25,106 nt of DNA from a virus. Of the stretch, positions 6,405 to 14,400 are shown piece by piece. The translations under genes and the position numbers were made by a program. Where the stretch lies: positions 1 through 25,106 of IMG/VR virus record IMGVR_UViG_3300008117_001167; one strand, written 5' to 3'. Numbering within the stretch: position 1 is the stretch's first letter; each line of letters opens with the position of its first letter. Under the pieces are notes generated by a model. The model worked only from the letters and a program-made list of their open reading frames with translations. It was not told the origin of the DNA and made no database searches.

Positions 6405-6684
6405 CACCATCCACTAGTTGTTCTAATATAGCAAATTCAGTTATAGCCAATCTAATCTTATTGTTTCCATCTCCAATAATAACAATAATTGCTGGGTCAT
6501 TACCATTTTTAATAGCATCTGTTACCACTTTTGCCCATACGTCCTTATTGATTGTAAATGATTTTCCAACTTCTTTAAAATCTACTGTAAAGTTATTCCA
6601 GGTGGCGTCACCTTTATGAGTATTTCTACCAGAATTTTTGTGTTGTTTTGCACCTATCCTTTTGCTTTCATTTTTTTCACTCAT
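6400..6684 (-). CDS. Small PD-(D/E)XK-like protein, possible Hjc/RusA-type nuclease
   Basis: The protein has 94 residues. The N-terminus is basic and conserved in style (RIGAKQHKNSGRNTHKGD), followed by TWNNFTVDFKEVGKSFTINKD. The pattern GD (25-26), about eight residues, then Asp35-x-Lys37 fits a minimal PD-(D/E)XK nuclease core of the archaeal Hjc / VRR-NUC size class. A hydrophobic strand (AIIVIIGD) and a C-terminal helix follow. Neighbours are RecA upstream and resolvase/nuclease genes downstream, which suits a recombination or repair enzyme. The start ATG overlaps the end of the 58-residue zinc protein gene by 8 nt. The fold call is tentative because one acidic residue is Asp instead of Glu and the Gln of motif III is not obvious. 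Confidence 0.45.
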   Translation of the reverse strand: MSEKNESKRIGAKQHKNSGRNTHKGDATWNNFTVDFKEVGKSFTINKDVWAKVVTDAIKNGNDPAIIVIIGDGNNKIRLAITEFAILEQLVDGV

Positions 6685-6853
6685 GTCTTTTAGCCTTTTT
6701 ATATCCTACTTTAAATAATTGACTTTCAGATAAATGTTTTTTAGAACACATCCAAGAAGACATTCCAGTATCTGCATAAAGACGAAGAGTTTTTACTTCT
6801 TCTTTACAAATTTTACAAGGAAATTTTCCTTCGTAAATGGTATATTTACTCAC
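6677..6853 (-). CDS. Small 58-residue zinc-binding-like protein
   Basis: A GTG at 6853 opens a 58-codon frame ending at 6677. It overlaps the end of recA by 8 nt and the start of the next gene by 8 nt. AAGGA lies about 8 nt before the GTG. The protein has CKIC (Cys13, Cys16) and later Cys36 with His40 (MCSKKH), a possible zinc-binding set. The C-terminal tail (FKVGYKKAKRHE) is basic. The stop, RBS and coupled overlaps on both sides support a real gene. Function unknown; nucleic-acid binding is likely from composition. Confidence 0.7.
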   Translation of the reverse strand: MSKYTIYEGKFPCKICKEEVKTLRLYADTGMSSWMCSKKHLSESQLFKVGYKKAKRHE

Positions 6854-7859
6854 CTATTTTATCCTTAATCATTTTTTGTAGATCAAGATCCTCTCTTACA
6901 CGATTAACAAATCCCTCTCTACCCTGAACTTTTGAGCCATCTGGAAGTAAATACCATGCGCCAGTTCTTTCAACTATGCCAACAAGTTCAGCAGTGTCAA
7001 CAAGATCAGCGACCCCATCAATGCCCAAGTTATCGCCTCTAAAATAGAAATCATACTCGCCAGACTGAAATGCAGGAGAGGTTTTGGAAAACTGGAGTTC
7101 CCATCTAATCTTTCTACCAATCTTTTCTTCAATAGCCTTGTCACCAACATATATTTTTCCTTTCAATGCCTGATTATCTGATTCAGATGAAAACAGTTTT
7201 ATTACAGTTGATGAATAAAATTTAGTAGCCTGACCACCAGTTGGTTGTTGGCTTGTATACATTGCATTAATGTTATTTCTGGATTGAGAAATAAGAATTA
7301 ACAATGTTGGCTTAACCTTATTATTTGCATAGTTGAGCATTTTCCAAGCATTGCTGAAGTCACGAGACTCTGCACCAATTTGTTTTGTATTTTCTAATTG
7401 CTTTAATTCTGATGAATCTTTTTCAAAATAAATTGCTGGAAGCAAAGAAGTAATTGAGTCAACAACAATTATGTCAACTCCAGCCTCAATTAGATTTACT
7501 CCAACATCTACCATTTCATTAATAGTTCTTGCTTGTGAAACAATTAATTTTGAAGTATCTACACCTAACTTTTCTGCCCAATCTTTGTCGTATGACATTT
7601 CTGCATCTATCCATGCACATACCTTTCCCTCTTTTTGTGCTAATGCAATTGTTTGAAGGCATAAAGATGATTTTGCACTTGACTTGCTACCCCAAACAAG
7701 AACTTGTCTGCCATACGGTAATCCACCATTTAATGCACGGTTTAGTCCAAAACTTGGAGTTGTAGCATATTCTGTTTTAGGAACTTCATCTCCTACAAGA
7801 ATGCTCTTTCTTAATTTAGGATTTAGTTGTGCTAATACATCTTCAAGACTAACCGACAT
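6846..7859 (-). CDS. recA: RecA-type recombinase
   Basis: The 337-residue strand-exchange ATPase forms filaments on ssDNA and pairs homologous duplexes, supporting phage recombination-dependent replication and repair. Walker A is GSKSSAKS (57-64); it has Ala where bacterial RecA usually has Gly in GPESSGKT. The catalytic glutamate is in CAWIDAE (Glu87), and Walker B is IIVVDS (130-135). Downstream QIGAESRDFSNAWK and LILISQSRNNI match the L1/L2 and Q-loop regions of RecA. Length is close to bacterial RecA (about 350). A strong ribosome binding site, TTGGAGG, precedes the ATG at 7859. The start overlaps the end of the polymerase gene by 11 nt. No LexA or SOS box is visible. Confidence 0.92.
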   Translation of the reverse strand: MSVSLEDVLAQLNPKLRKSILVGDEVPKTEYATTPSFGLNRALNGGLPYGRQVLVWGSKSSAKSSLCLQTIALAQKEGKVCAWIDAEMSYDKDWAEKLGVDTSKLIVSQARTINEMVDVGVNLIEAGVDIIVVDSITSLLPAIYFEKDSSELKQLENTKQIGAESRDFSNAWKMLNYANNKVKPTLLILISQSRNNINAMYTSQQPTGGQATKFYSSTVIKLFSSESDNQALKGKIYVGDKAIEEKIGRKIRWELQFSKTSPAFQSGEYDFYFRGDNLGIDGVADLVDTAELVGIVERTGAWYLLPDGSKVQGREGFVNRVREDLDLQKMIKDKIGE

Positions 7860-10800
7860 TTATATCCTCCAATATTACTGTACCGTCTTTAGTTTTACCT
7901 AATTCAAATTTATATGCGTGTCCTTCTTCAATCTTCATATATGCTTTAGCAAATGCAGTAGGAAATACTGTTACTGGATGAAGTTCTCTAGATGTGTCTG
8001 CTAGAGTTAGAGAAGCCATCTTTTTCCCTGCTTTCGTTATCCTAGGTTTAAAGGATACCACAAATAATTCGTCATCCTTATATGGCAACATCCTGTAGTT
8101 TAAGAATTTAACTAAAGCAGAATCAGATCCTTTTATCTCGTCCACAGGAACAGCACTAACAATTCTGTTATCAGAACAGAGTGCAATATAACTTCGTCCA
8201 GCCTCAATTGTGGTTTGTTCTTCATCAAATACACCAATACTTCCTGTTTTGTCTAATATTTCAACACGAGACCAACCTTTTCCTCGTTTAATTCCTTTTA
8301 CCATTCCCATAAGAATAAACGATCCTTTTTCTTCAAAGTCTTCTACTTGATTGATAAAAGCATGATAATGCGAAGGAACTGTTTGTGTAAATTCTGGCAA
8401 ACCTAAATACTCATATAGGTTTTCACGAATTTCATTATCGTTTCTTGGATTATCTGGAAATGTAGCAGCACCAATAACTCTTAATGCCTCTAGTGCTCTG
8501 CTGTTGACTCCATTACCTTTTGTAAATGTAAAGGTTTTAACTTCCTCGAAAGACTTAAAAGGTCGTGCCGATATATATCGTTCTGCAATCTTATCAGAGA
8601 TAAACTTGATCCCCGAGAGTCCAAACCGAATGCCTTTGCCCTCAATTTTAAAATCAATATCCGAATCGTTAATGTGAGGTAGTTTAATGCTAATCCCCAT
8701 TCTTTTCGCTTCAATAAGATATTCAGTTCGTGCATCTTTGTCCCTTTCATTCTTTAGTAATGAATACATAAATTCAATTGGATAATAATATTTTAGCCAT
8801 GCTGTCCAATACGAGAGCGTAGAATAAGCAACCGCATGAGACTTGTTGAACGAATAACCAGCATGCGCTTCAAAGTCATGCCATAGATCACGAGCAGTAT
8901 TAGGACTAATATACTTAGAAGCACCTTCAACGAATTTATCCCGAAACGCATCAAACTCTCTTGCATCTTTTTTCTTACCGATAATTTTACGAACCTTATC
9001 GGCCTCAGACCAAGACATACCTCCTAATTGAACACAAGCCTGCATAACCTGCTCCTGGTATAGGATACACCCATATGTTTCTTCTGTGAATGGCTTCATT
9101 GTTTGATGTAAATAATTTACTGCCTGCCTACCGTGCTTTCTTTCAATATAGTCTTTCCCAATAGTATTCATGGCACCTGGACGAACTAAAGCATTTGAAG
9201 CAGAAAGTTCTGCTAGATTTTTTACACCCATTTTAATTAGAAGGTTTGTATATGGTGTGGCTTCGCATTGAAATACACCCTTAGTATATCCTTCAGAAAG
9301 CATTTGATATACCTTTTGATCTGTCATATCTATTTTTAGCAGATCTATATCTGTGCCTTCTCTTTCTTTAATTATCTTAATAGTATCTTTGATAACACTT
9401 AATGTTTTAAGACCCAGCGCATCTATTTTGATAAGCCCGATTTTTTCAGCCTCTTCCATATCAACTGCCACAACAGGAATACGCTCATCGGAACCAGGAG
9501 AATTACGTGTCTCCATCGGTGCGTACCTAAAAATAGGATTTTTGCTAGTGACAACACCAGCAGCGTGTATTAATGGTATGTTTAGTGCACGAGCAACATC
9601 TCGTACTACACCTTTATCTTTAAATTCTAAAAATGTTGCAATAGAAGCAACATGTTTATATTGCCTTACAAGATAATCTTTAACTTCATCACGACGAGAA
9701 TCTTGAATATCTGTATCAATATCTGGAAAGTCATTACGCTCAGGATTAATAAAGCGGAAGAATAACAGTCCATGTTTCAATGGATCAATATCGGTAATGC
9801 CTAATGCGTAACAAAGCAATGATCCAGCAGATGATCCACGACCTGGACCAACCATAATGCCTTCCTTCTTTGCCCATGAGATCATACTTTGAACCACAAG
9901 AAAATAAGGACCAAACTTTTTATCTTGAATAACTGTTAATTCTTCTTCAAGCCTATCAAGATATTCTTTGTTATTGTCCAAACCTTTTTCTGCTAAACCT
10001 TCTATTGCTAGTTGCTTTAATTGTTTATCTGGATTTTTATATTGAACTGGCAGAAGATTAAGATTATCTTTAATATCATAGTCTTCAATCTTATTGGCAA
10101 GTTCAATTGTATTTTCGTAGATATCTGTTCTAAAAATGGCCTGCTTCTCCATAGCAGCCTGAATTTCCTCATATGAAAGCAAATGAATATCAAACTTATT
10201 GAATGACATCTGTCTATCTGCACCGTATAGGTAGTCAAGACGCTTCATTAAGTCCCCTTGCTTTTTGGACTTTTCATATGTAGCATCTTTCTGAATTTTG
10301 TTTGAATATGTATTAAGAATAAGTTTTAACTCTTGAATTTCTTTTTGTGAAGGATCAACATGGTGACAGTCTGGAGTTACAATTGGCTTGATCTTAAACT
10401 CATCTGCTAATTGCAATATTGTTTGATTTATAGACTCATCGTTATGAGGCATTACCTCAAGATAATAATCTTCGCCAAACTCTTCTTTAAACCATTTAAT
10501 ATATTTCTTTGCCATTCCTAATTCGCCAAGTTCAATTGACTTAGCAATAATACCGCTAGGACATGCAGAAGAAACAATAATACCTTCTTTATATTTAGAC
10601 AATACTTCAAAATCAATTCGTGGTTTCTTATAATATCCTTCAGTCCACGCTATTTCATTTAATTTATTTAGATTTTCTAGGCCTACCTTGTTCTTGGCTA
10701 GAAGAATGATATGGTTATACACCATGTCTAGTGGAGTAGTGCGATCTGCCTTGTCTCTTTGATCAAAACGATCTTCACACATATATCCTTCTATGCCAAG

Positions 10801-10986
10801 AATAGGCTTGATACCACTTGCTTTGGCAACACGATACATTTCTCTGTGGCCAGAAAGGGAGCCATGGTCTGTAATCGATATTGCAGGCATACCCAATTTT
10901 GTAGCACGATCTACATATTCAGATGGCAACCCGATACCATCGAACAATGAAAAGTGAGTATGTAAGTGTAGTGGTACGTAATTCAT
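7849..10986 (-). CDS. dnaE: DNA polymerase III alpha subunit (C-family, DnaE type)
   Basis: This 1045-residue replicative polymerase has an N-terminal PHP domain (about 1-280), C-family palm/fingers, a helix-hairpin-helix region (about 780-840) and C-terminal OB-like modules. Palm catalytic acids are present: Asp422 and Asp424 in PDIDTD, and Asp522 in IKIDALGLKTL. The GRGSSAGSLLCYALGI segment precedes them. PHP metal ligands appear complete: His7, His9, Asp16, His41, Glu66, His92, Cys142, Asp206, His208. That suggests an active proofreading nuclease as in actinobacterial DnaE1. The C-terminus has a beta-rich segment near 880-930 and a second, classical DnaE-type OB segment near 960-1040 (KAGKKMASLTLADTS). 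The start follows tandem TAG stops of the SSB-like gene without a clear ribosome binding site, so reinitiation is likely. Confidence 0.95.
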   Translation of the reverse strand: MNYVPLHLHTHFSLFDGIGLPSEYVDRATKLGMPAISITDHGSLSGHREMYRVAKASGIKPILGIEGYMCEDRFDQRDKADRTTPLDMVYNHIILLAKNKVGLENLNKLNEIAWTEGYYKKPRIDFEVLSKYKEGIIVSSACPSGIIAKSIELGELGMAKKYIKWFKEEFGEDYYLEVMPHNDESINQTILQLADEFKIKPIVTPDCHHVDPSQKEIQELKLILNTYSNKIQKDATYEKSKKQGDLMKRLDYLYGADRQMSFNKFDIHLLSYEEIQAAMEKQAIFRTDIYENTIELANKIEDYDIKDNLNLLPVQYKNPDKQLKQLAIEGLAEKGLDNNKEYLDRLEEELTVIQDKKFGPYFLVVQSMISWAKKEGIMVGPGRGSSAGSLLCYALGITDIDPLKHGLLFFRFINPERNDFPDIDTDIQDSRRDEVKDYLVRQYKHVASIATFLEFKDKGVVRDVARALNIPLIHAAGVVTSKNPIFRYAPMETRNSPGSDERIPVVAVDMEEAEKIGLIKIDALGLKTLSVIKDTIKIIKEREGTDIDLLKIDMTDQKVYQMLSEGYTKGVFQCEATPYTNLLIKMGVKNLAELSASNALVRPGAMNTIGKDYIERKHGRQAVNYLHQTMKPFTEETYGCILYQEQVMQACVQLGGMSWSEADKVRKIIGKKKDAREFDAFRDKFVEGASKYISPNTARDLWHDFEAHAGYSFNKSHAVAYSTLSYWTAWLKYYYPIEFMYSLLKNERDKDARTEYLIEAKRMGISIKLPHINDSDIDFKIEGKGIRFGLSGIKFISDKIAERYISARPFKSFEEVKTFTFTKGNGVNSRALEALRVIGAATFPDNPRNDNEIRENLYEYLGLPEFTQTVPSHYHAFINQVEDFEEKGSFILMGMVKGIKRGKGWSRVEILDKTGSIGVFDEEQTTIEAGRSYIALCSDNRIVSAVPVDEIKGSDSALVKFLNYRMLPYKDDELFVVSFKPRITKAGKKMASLTLADTSRELHPVTVFPTAFAKAYMKIEEGHAYKFELGKTKDGTVILEDINVG

Positions 10987-10989
10987 CTA

Positions 10990-11652
10990 CTACCAGTCGA
11001 TATTCGTCGCTGATGTAGATGAAGGCGAATCAAATCCGAGATAGAATGCTTCTTGTTCAGCATATGGAACACGACGCAATGCTTTCTCTAGTGGATATGG
11101 CTCAATGCCTTCCCAATTAAATGGTTCCTTATCTGGAGCCGATGGAATTAAAGTATAAGACGTTTCAGTTCCCTGACCGTTACGCTTTAACTTCCATGTA
11201 ATATTTGAAATGCTTCCTGTTTCAAGAGCATATTCACGAATAGTGTTAAATGAAGATTGCTTGCTAACACCCATAGACCAAATAGCAACATAAGGCTTAT
11301 CCTCAATACCATCATCTACAAGTACATTACAATAGAAACGCAAACGACCACGCCATCCGCTATTGCCTTTTGGATCTTTACGATACATTTCCTCAGCCCA
11401 GTCACGGCCTTCGGTATCCATAGTATCCACAGCCTTACGCTTATAGTCTTTTGGATTTGTATGTTCTTTAACAACAAGTGCAAGACCACGCTTGTCATTA
11501 TAATTTGCGGAATCCTCATCCAATTCTTCAATGAACCGAATTTTAACTGCTTGTCCATCAGCCAACTTTAGCCAACGAACCTTTGGACCGCTCTCATCTG
11601 TTTTCTTATCGAGCAGGGCATTGATGTTTTTTAATCCCTTAATAACGCTCAT
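10990..11652 (-). CDS. Probable single-stranded DNA-binding protein
   Basis: The protein has 220 residues, lies between the primase and polymerase genes, and has a gp32-like layout. A basic, helical N-terminus (KGLKNINALLDKKTDE) leads to a beta-rich core beginning VRWLKLADGQAVKIRFIEEL, the usual first OB strands of phage SSBs. An aromatic/basic middle follows (GWRGRLRFYCNVLV), then a C-terminal tail ending in NIDW. That end resembles the acidic/aromatic tip by which SSBs recruit partners. The gene has its own strong ribosome binding site (AAAGGAGA, 6 nt before the ATG) and a likely promoter, consistent with the high dose SSBs need. The family assignment rests on architecture and context. Confidence 0.65.
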   Translation of the reverse strand: MSVIKGLKNINALLDKKTDESGPKVRWLKLADGQAVKIRFIEELDEDSANYNDKRGLALVVKEHTNPKDYKRKAVDTMDTEGRDWAEEMYRKDPKGNSGWRGRLRFYCNVLVDDGIEDKPYVAIWSMGVSKQSSFNTIREYALETGSISNITWKLKRNGQGTETSYTLIPSAPDKEPFNWEGIEPYPLEKALRRVPYAEQEAFYLGFDSPSSTSATNIDW

Positions 11653-11673
11653 AGTTTTTCTCCTTTGTTTTTT

Positions 11674-12618
11674 CTAGTTTAGCATAGACAGTATTGATTT
11701 GTCAAACTGGTATTCCAGTTCTTTTATTGACTTATCGTCCATATCGCCTATATCTTTATATTGTTTATCTAAGTTAATTACAGTAACATTTCCTTGTAAT
11801 CTTTCAATTATTTTTTCTTTCATGTTACCGCCTGCTTCATCATTATCAGCAATAATTATTATATCACTAAAGTATCTTTGAAGCAAATCTATTTGTTTTG
11901 ATGACACATTGGCTCCCAGCGTAGCAACTGCTGGAAATCCAATTTGATCTAGTCTAATTGCATCGAACGAAGACTCAACTACGTAAACTTTTGATGCTGC
12001 CTTAACTCTATTTAAATTAAATAATACTTTTGACTTAGGAAGTTTTGAGGTATTTTTAAAATCTTTTCCTTCAATAGATCTTCCAACAAATCCGACACAG
12101 AGGCCTTCATTATTCTGTACTGGTATACAAATCATATCTTGGTTTTCAGAATATCCAAGTTTAAACTTAATTACAGATTCCTTGGTAATTTTTCTTTTAA
12201 TAAAATATTCTTTTGCCCTTTCTGATAAAAGGGCTTGTTCATGAAGTCTTTGAACCATGGACATATCAAACTCTGTCCACTCTTCTTTATCTACCAATTT
12301 AGAATTTACTTCAGACAAAATATCTGTTTCAATCTCTTTGCTTTTAATAAATCTAACAGACTCAAAATATGTTCTATTTGAAAAATGCATTACTAACTCT
12401 ATAAGGTCTGCTGTTTTTCCACAGGAGAAACAAAAGAATAATCCGCTATATTTATTTATTTCTCCAGCAGGGGTGCGATGGTTAGAGTGAAATGGACAAA
12501 ATACAATATATTCAGACTCTGCTTCTTTTTCTACAGTTACGCCCGATCCTGCGAGTACTCTTTTAACTTGGCTGGCTGTGTATAAATTGGTCTGGTTCCG
12601 TCTATCCCTAATATCCAT
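11674..12618 (-). CDS. dnaG: DnaG-type primase
   Basis: The 314-residue protein should synthesise RNA primers with the DnaB-type helicase encoded nearby. The CHC2 zinc-binding domain is at the N-terminus: Cys41 and His44 (FCPFH), then Cys63 and Cys66 (FCFSC). The TOPRIM domain follows, with Glu215 (VVESSFDAI), LGANVSS, and Asp258/Asp260 in IADNDEAGG. It is half the length of cellular DnaG and lacks a visible C-terminal helicase-interaction domain, as is common in phages. The start at 12618 lies inside the upstream 108-residue gene, an 82-nt overlap. The segment ASQVKRVLAGSGV before the zinc site looks like part of the domain, so a start after the overlap is unlikely. Confidence 0.9.
   Translation of the reverse strand: MDIRDRRNQTNLYTASQVKRVLAGSGVTVEKEAESEYIVFCPFHSNHRTPAGEINKYSGLFFCFSCGKTADLIELVMHFSNRTYFESVRFIKSKEIETDILSEVNSKLVDKEEWTEFDMSMVQRLHEQALLSERAKEYFIKRKITKESVIKFKLGYSENQDMICIPVQNNEGLCVGFVGRSIEGKDFKNTSKLPKSKVLFNLNRVKAASKVYVVESSFDAIRLDQIGFPAVATLGANVSSKQIDLLQRYFSDIIIIADNDEAGGNMKEKIIERLQGNVTVINLDKQYKDIGDMDDKSIKELEYQFDKSILSMLN
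11676..11705 (-). promoter_or_regulatory. Likely promoter of the SSB-like gene, TTGACA-N18-TAAACT (copy 2)
   Basis: On the minus strand a perfect -35 TTGACA (11700-11705, in the last codons of the primase gene) is followed by 18 nt ending in TGC and then TAAACT (11676-11681), an extended -10. A start near 11669 gives a leader of about 17 nt containing AAAGGAGA (11659-11666) and then the ATG at 11652. Placement is ideal for a promoter, and the element is repeated at 3719-3748. Confidence 0.6.
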
Positions 12619-12863
12619 TCTGCTTTTTTTCTCCCTATATATATTCCGTATACGCTTAATTCAAAATTAAAATAATTTTTTTGTTCATTATATGATAAAG
12701 TAAATTCTGGGTTAATGTCAAATCTTGGAGCATATCCAGATAGGCGCATTTCTGATACCAGTAGTCTGATATATTCTTGTTGCAGTCTATATATGGCTGA
12801 GTCATCTACGATAATCCCATCCAATCCAAACCGCTTTATAGCCTTGTGTGGAAATGTTTCCAT
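12537..12863 (-). CDS. Conserved-looking protein between helicase and primase
   Basis: This 108-residue protein lies between dnaB and dnaG and overlaps dnaG by 82 nt at its 3' end. The N-terminal half is helical and basic (YRLQQEYIRLLVSEMRLSGYAPRFDI). The second half reads as beta strands with many aromatics (FTLSYNEQKNYFNFELSVYGIYIGRKKAEW). It ends in a polar tail (YTQPAKLKEYSQDRA). It has no cysteine cluster, NTP-binding motif, signal peptide or membrane segment. No ribosome binding site precedes the ATG at 12863; TATAAT lies 7 nt upstream, so a leaderless start is possible. I do not recognise a domain. Its position suggests a replication accessory, which is inference from context only. Confidence 0.72.
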   Translation of the reverse strand: METFPHKAIKRFGLDGIIVDDSAIYRLQQEYIRLLVSEMRLSGYAPRFDINPEFTLSYNEQKNYFNFELSVYGIYIGRKKAEWILGIDGTRPIYTQPAKLKEYSQDRA

Positions 12864-12870
12864 GGAGCAT

Positions 12871-12876
12871 ATTATA
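12871..12876 (-). promoter_or_regulatory. TATAAT 7 nt before an ATG, possible leaderless promoter
   Basis: TATAAT on the minus strand overlaps the dnaB stop codon. Seven nucleotides later comes ATGGAAACATTTCC, the start of the 108-residue gene, which has no Shine-Dalgarno sequence. The arrangement matches that at 6399-6404. No good -35 is seen at 16-18 nt, so support is limited. Confidence 0.3.
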
Positions 12877-14098
12877 CTGACTTATCTTCATAATCCTTAT
12901 ACCTGTAATATCCCTTGTCAAAATCAGCCTGAACTAAGAATTCGCCCATAAAACCATTACGATTCTTTCGGAATACGCATTCAATAATATCACTATTAGA
13001 TGCCCTGCCTAAAGCCAATACCCAGTCTGCATCATATGCGATTTGTCGTGACCATGCGGTTTGACCCAGTGTTGGCACCGTATCTAACTTGGTTACATCA
13101 TCTGGGGTAGCAGATGAAATAGCAATAATAGGAACCTCTTCTGCAATAGCCATTAACTTTAATTCACGAGAAAGGTTTTTCATACGAATAGTTTCATTAT
13201 CAGATTTTTGGTTTGGCGACATTAGTTGTAAGTAGTCAACAATAACAAAATCTGGCTTATATTGATCAATCTTTCCACGAAGAACCATGGGGTTAATTTC
13301 TCCACCAGTATCATTTGAGATAATGTGGAACTCTGGTTTGCCAGTTACGTGCTTTGTATGCCAAGACTTAAGCATATCCATTTCAACCTGTCCAGCGCTT
13401 AGTTTTCTATGTGACCAAACTCCCTCGCCCATGATTGCAAATACACGATTACGAACCTCTACCTCAGACATTTCAAGACTTATGATCATTGGACTACGAC
13501 CCTGTTTCCAAGCCTGTACAGCGAAATAGAGAGACAGCCATGACTTTCCTATACCTGGATATGCAAGGAAAACTCCCAACTGCCCTGGCATAATTCCAGA
13601 GGGTAGATAATTATCAAACCCTGGAAGTCCAGTTTTAATTCCAAGTGCCCCAGCCTCTTGTTGTTTTTTAAGATTTTCAAAATATGCAACAGCAGAGTCT
13701 AAATCTGTAACATCAATATCACGAATCGCTGCTGTATTTTTTCTTAGTTCTGCTGTCTTAGTAATGAGAGATTCAAGAGCATCTAGTCCTAAGCCACCCT
13801 GCACATCTGTAGCAGCAGAGCGAATAATGTCCTTCAAACTATTAGTTAGATATTCTGCTTGTAATTCTTCAAGATGATGTTTTGTTGATCCAACGCCATC
13901 TATTAATTGAAAATCTCTAAACTTATCTATAACCAAATCTGCTGGAGGAACAGATCCATTATTCTCATAATATTTTTTAATAAACTGCCATATGTCAACA
14001 TGCGTGGTTAATATGTTTTCAACATTTGCTTGTAAAAGAACATGGGCTAACTTATCTTTAAGAACGGCTGAGATTAATTTTGATTCTGTATTATTCAC
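12872..14098 (-). CDS. dnaB: DnaB-type replicative helicase
   Basis: The 408-residue hexameric 5'-3' helicase should unwind the replication fork and recruit primase. The N-terminal helical domain (about 1-120) and linker are followed by the RecA-fold motor: Walker A YPGIGKS (180-186), the H1a glutamate in ISLEMS (Glu209), Walker B FVIVDYLQLM (Asp288), and the arginine-finger region FRKNRNG (376-382). It is shorter than bacterial DnaB (about 470), with a reduced N-domain. The start is a GTG at 14098 with AAGGAG 7 nt upstream. It overlaps the preceding 102-residue gene by 8 nt. Motifs are complete, so an active helicase is expected. Confidence 0.93.
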   Translation of the reverse strand: MNNTESKLISAVLKDKLAHVLLQANVENILTTHVDIWQFIKKYYENNGSVPPADLVIDKFRDFQLIDGVGSTKHHLEELQAEYLTNSLKDIIRSAATDVQGGLGLDALESLITKTAELRKNTAAIRDIDVTDLDSAVAYFENLKKQQEAGALGIKTGLPGFDNYLPSGIMPGQLGVFLAYPGIGKSWLSLYFAVQAWKQGRSPMIISLEMSEVEVRNRVFAIMGEGVWSHRKLSAGQVEMDMLKSWHTKHVTGKPEFHIISNDTGGEINPMVLRGKIDQYKPDFVIVDYLQLMSPNQKSDNETIRMKNLSRELKLMAIAEEVPIIAISSATPDDVTKLDTVPTLGQTAWSRQIAYDADWVLALGRASNSDIIECVFRKNRNGFMGEFLVQADFDKGYYRYKDYEDKSV

Positions 14099-14399
14099 CT
14101 AACCACTCCTTAGCCATCTTCTTACGTTCTTGTCTTTCTTTTAAATCTCTTTTTTGTTGCTCTATTGCTTCCAGTATATCATGTGCAATATAGGAAAAAT
14201 GATTCCATGTAGGATTTTCTGTTACTTCAAAATAATATTCAAGTAATTCATAACATACTTCCATGCCGTAAGATTCTATTAAGGCATCAGCAGACCACTG
14301 CTCAATCCATTTATTATATCTTGGCGCCTGTCCTAGTTTAAACTTATAGTGTTTATCAAACCTACTTAACAGAGCCAAACGCTTCTGTTTTTCTGTCAC
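14091..14399 (-). CDS. Helical protein next to dnaB, possible helicase loader
   Basis: The protein has 102 residues and a GTG start at 14399, two bases after the upstream stop. It is entirely helical and charged: a basic N-terminus (KQKRLALLSRFDKHYKFKLG), an aromatic core (NKWIEQWSADALIESYG, then CYELLEYYF), and a C-terminal probable coiled coil (QQKRDLKERQERKKMAKEWLGE). There is no Walker motif, so it is not a DnaC-type ATPase. Phages often encode small non-ATPase loaders or inhibitors next to dnaB, and its end overlaps the dnaB start by 8 nt. A loader is therefore a reasonable but unproven guess. Confidence 0.7.
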   Translation of the reverse strand: MTEKQKRLALLSRFDKHYKFKLGQAPRYNKWIEQWSADALIESYGMEVCYELLEYYFEVTENPTWNHFSYIAHDILEAIEQQKRDLKERQERKKMAKEWLGE

Positions 14400-14400
14400 A

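Noticed and set aside
12900-12921. TTGACA in the 3' end of dnaB followed by TATAAG as a promoter
   Set aside because: The spacer is only 14 nt, well short of the usual 16-18, and it lies inside coding sequence.
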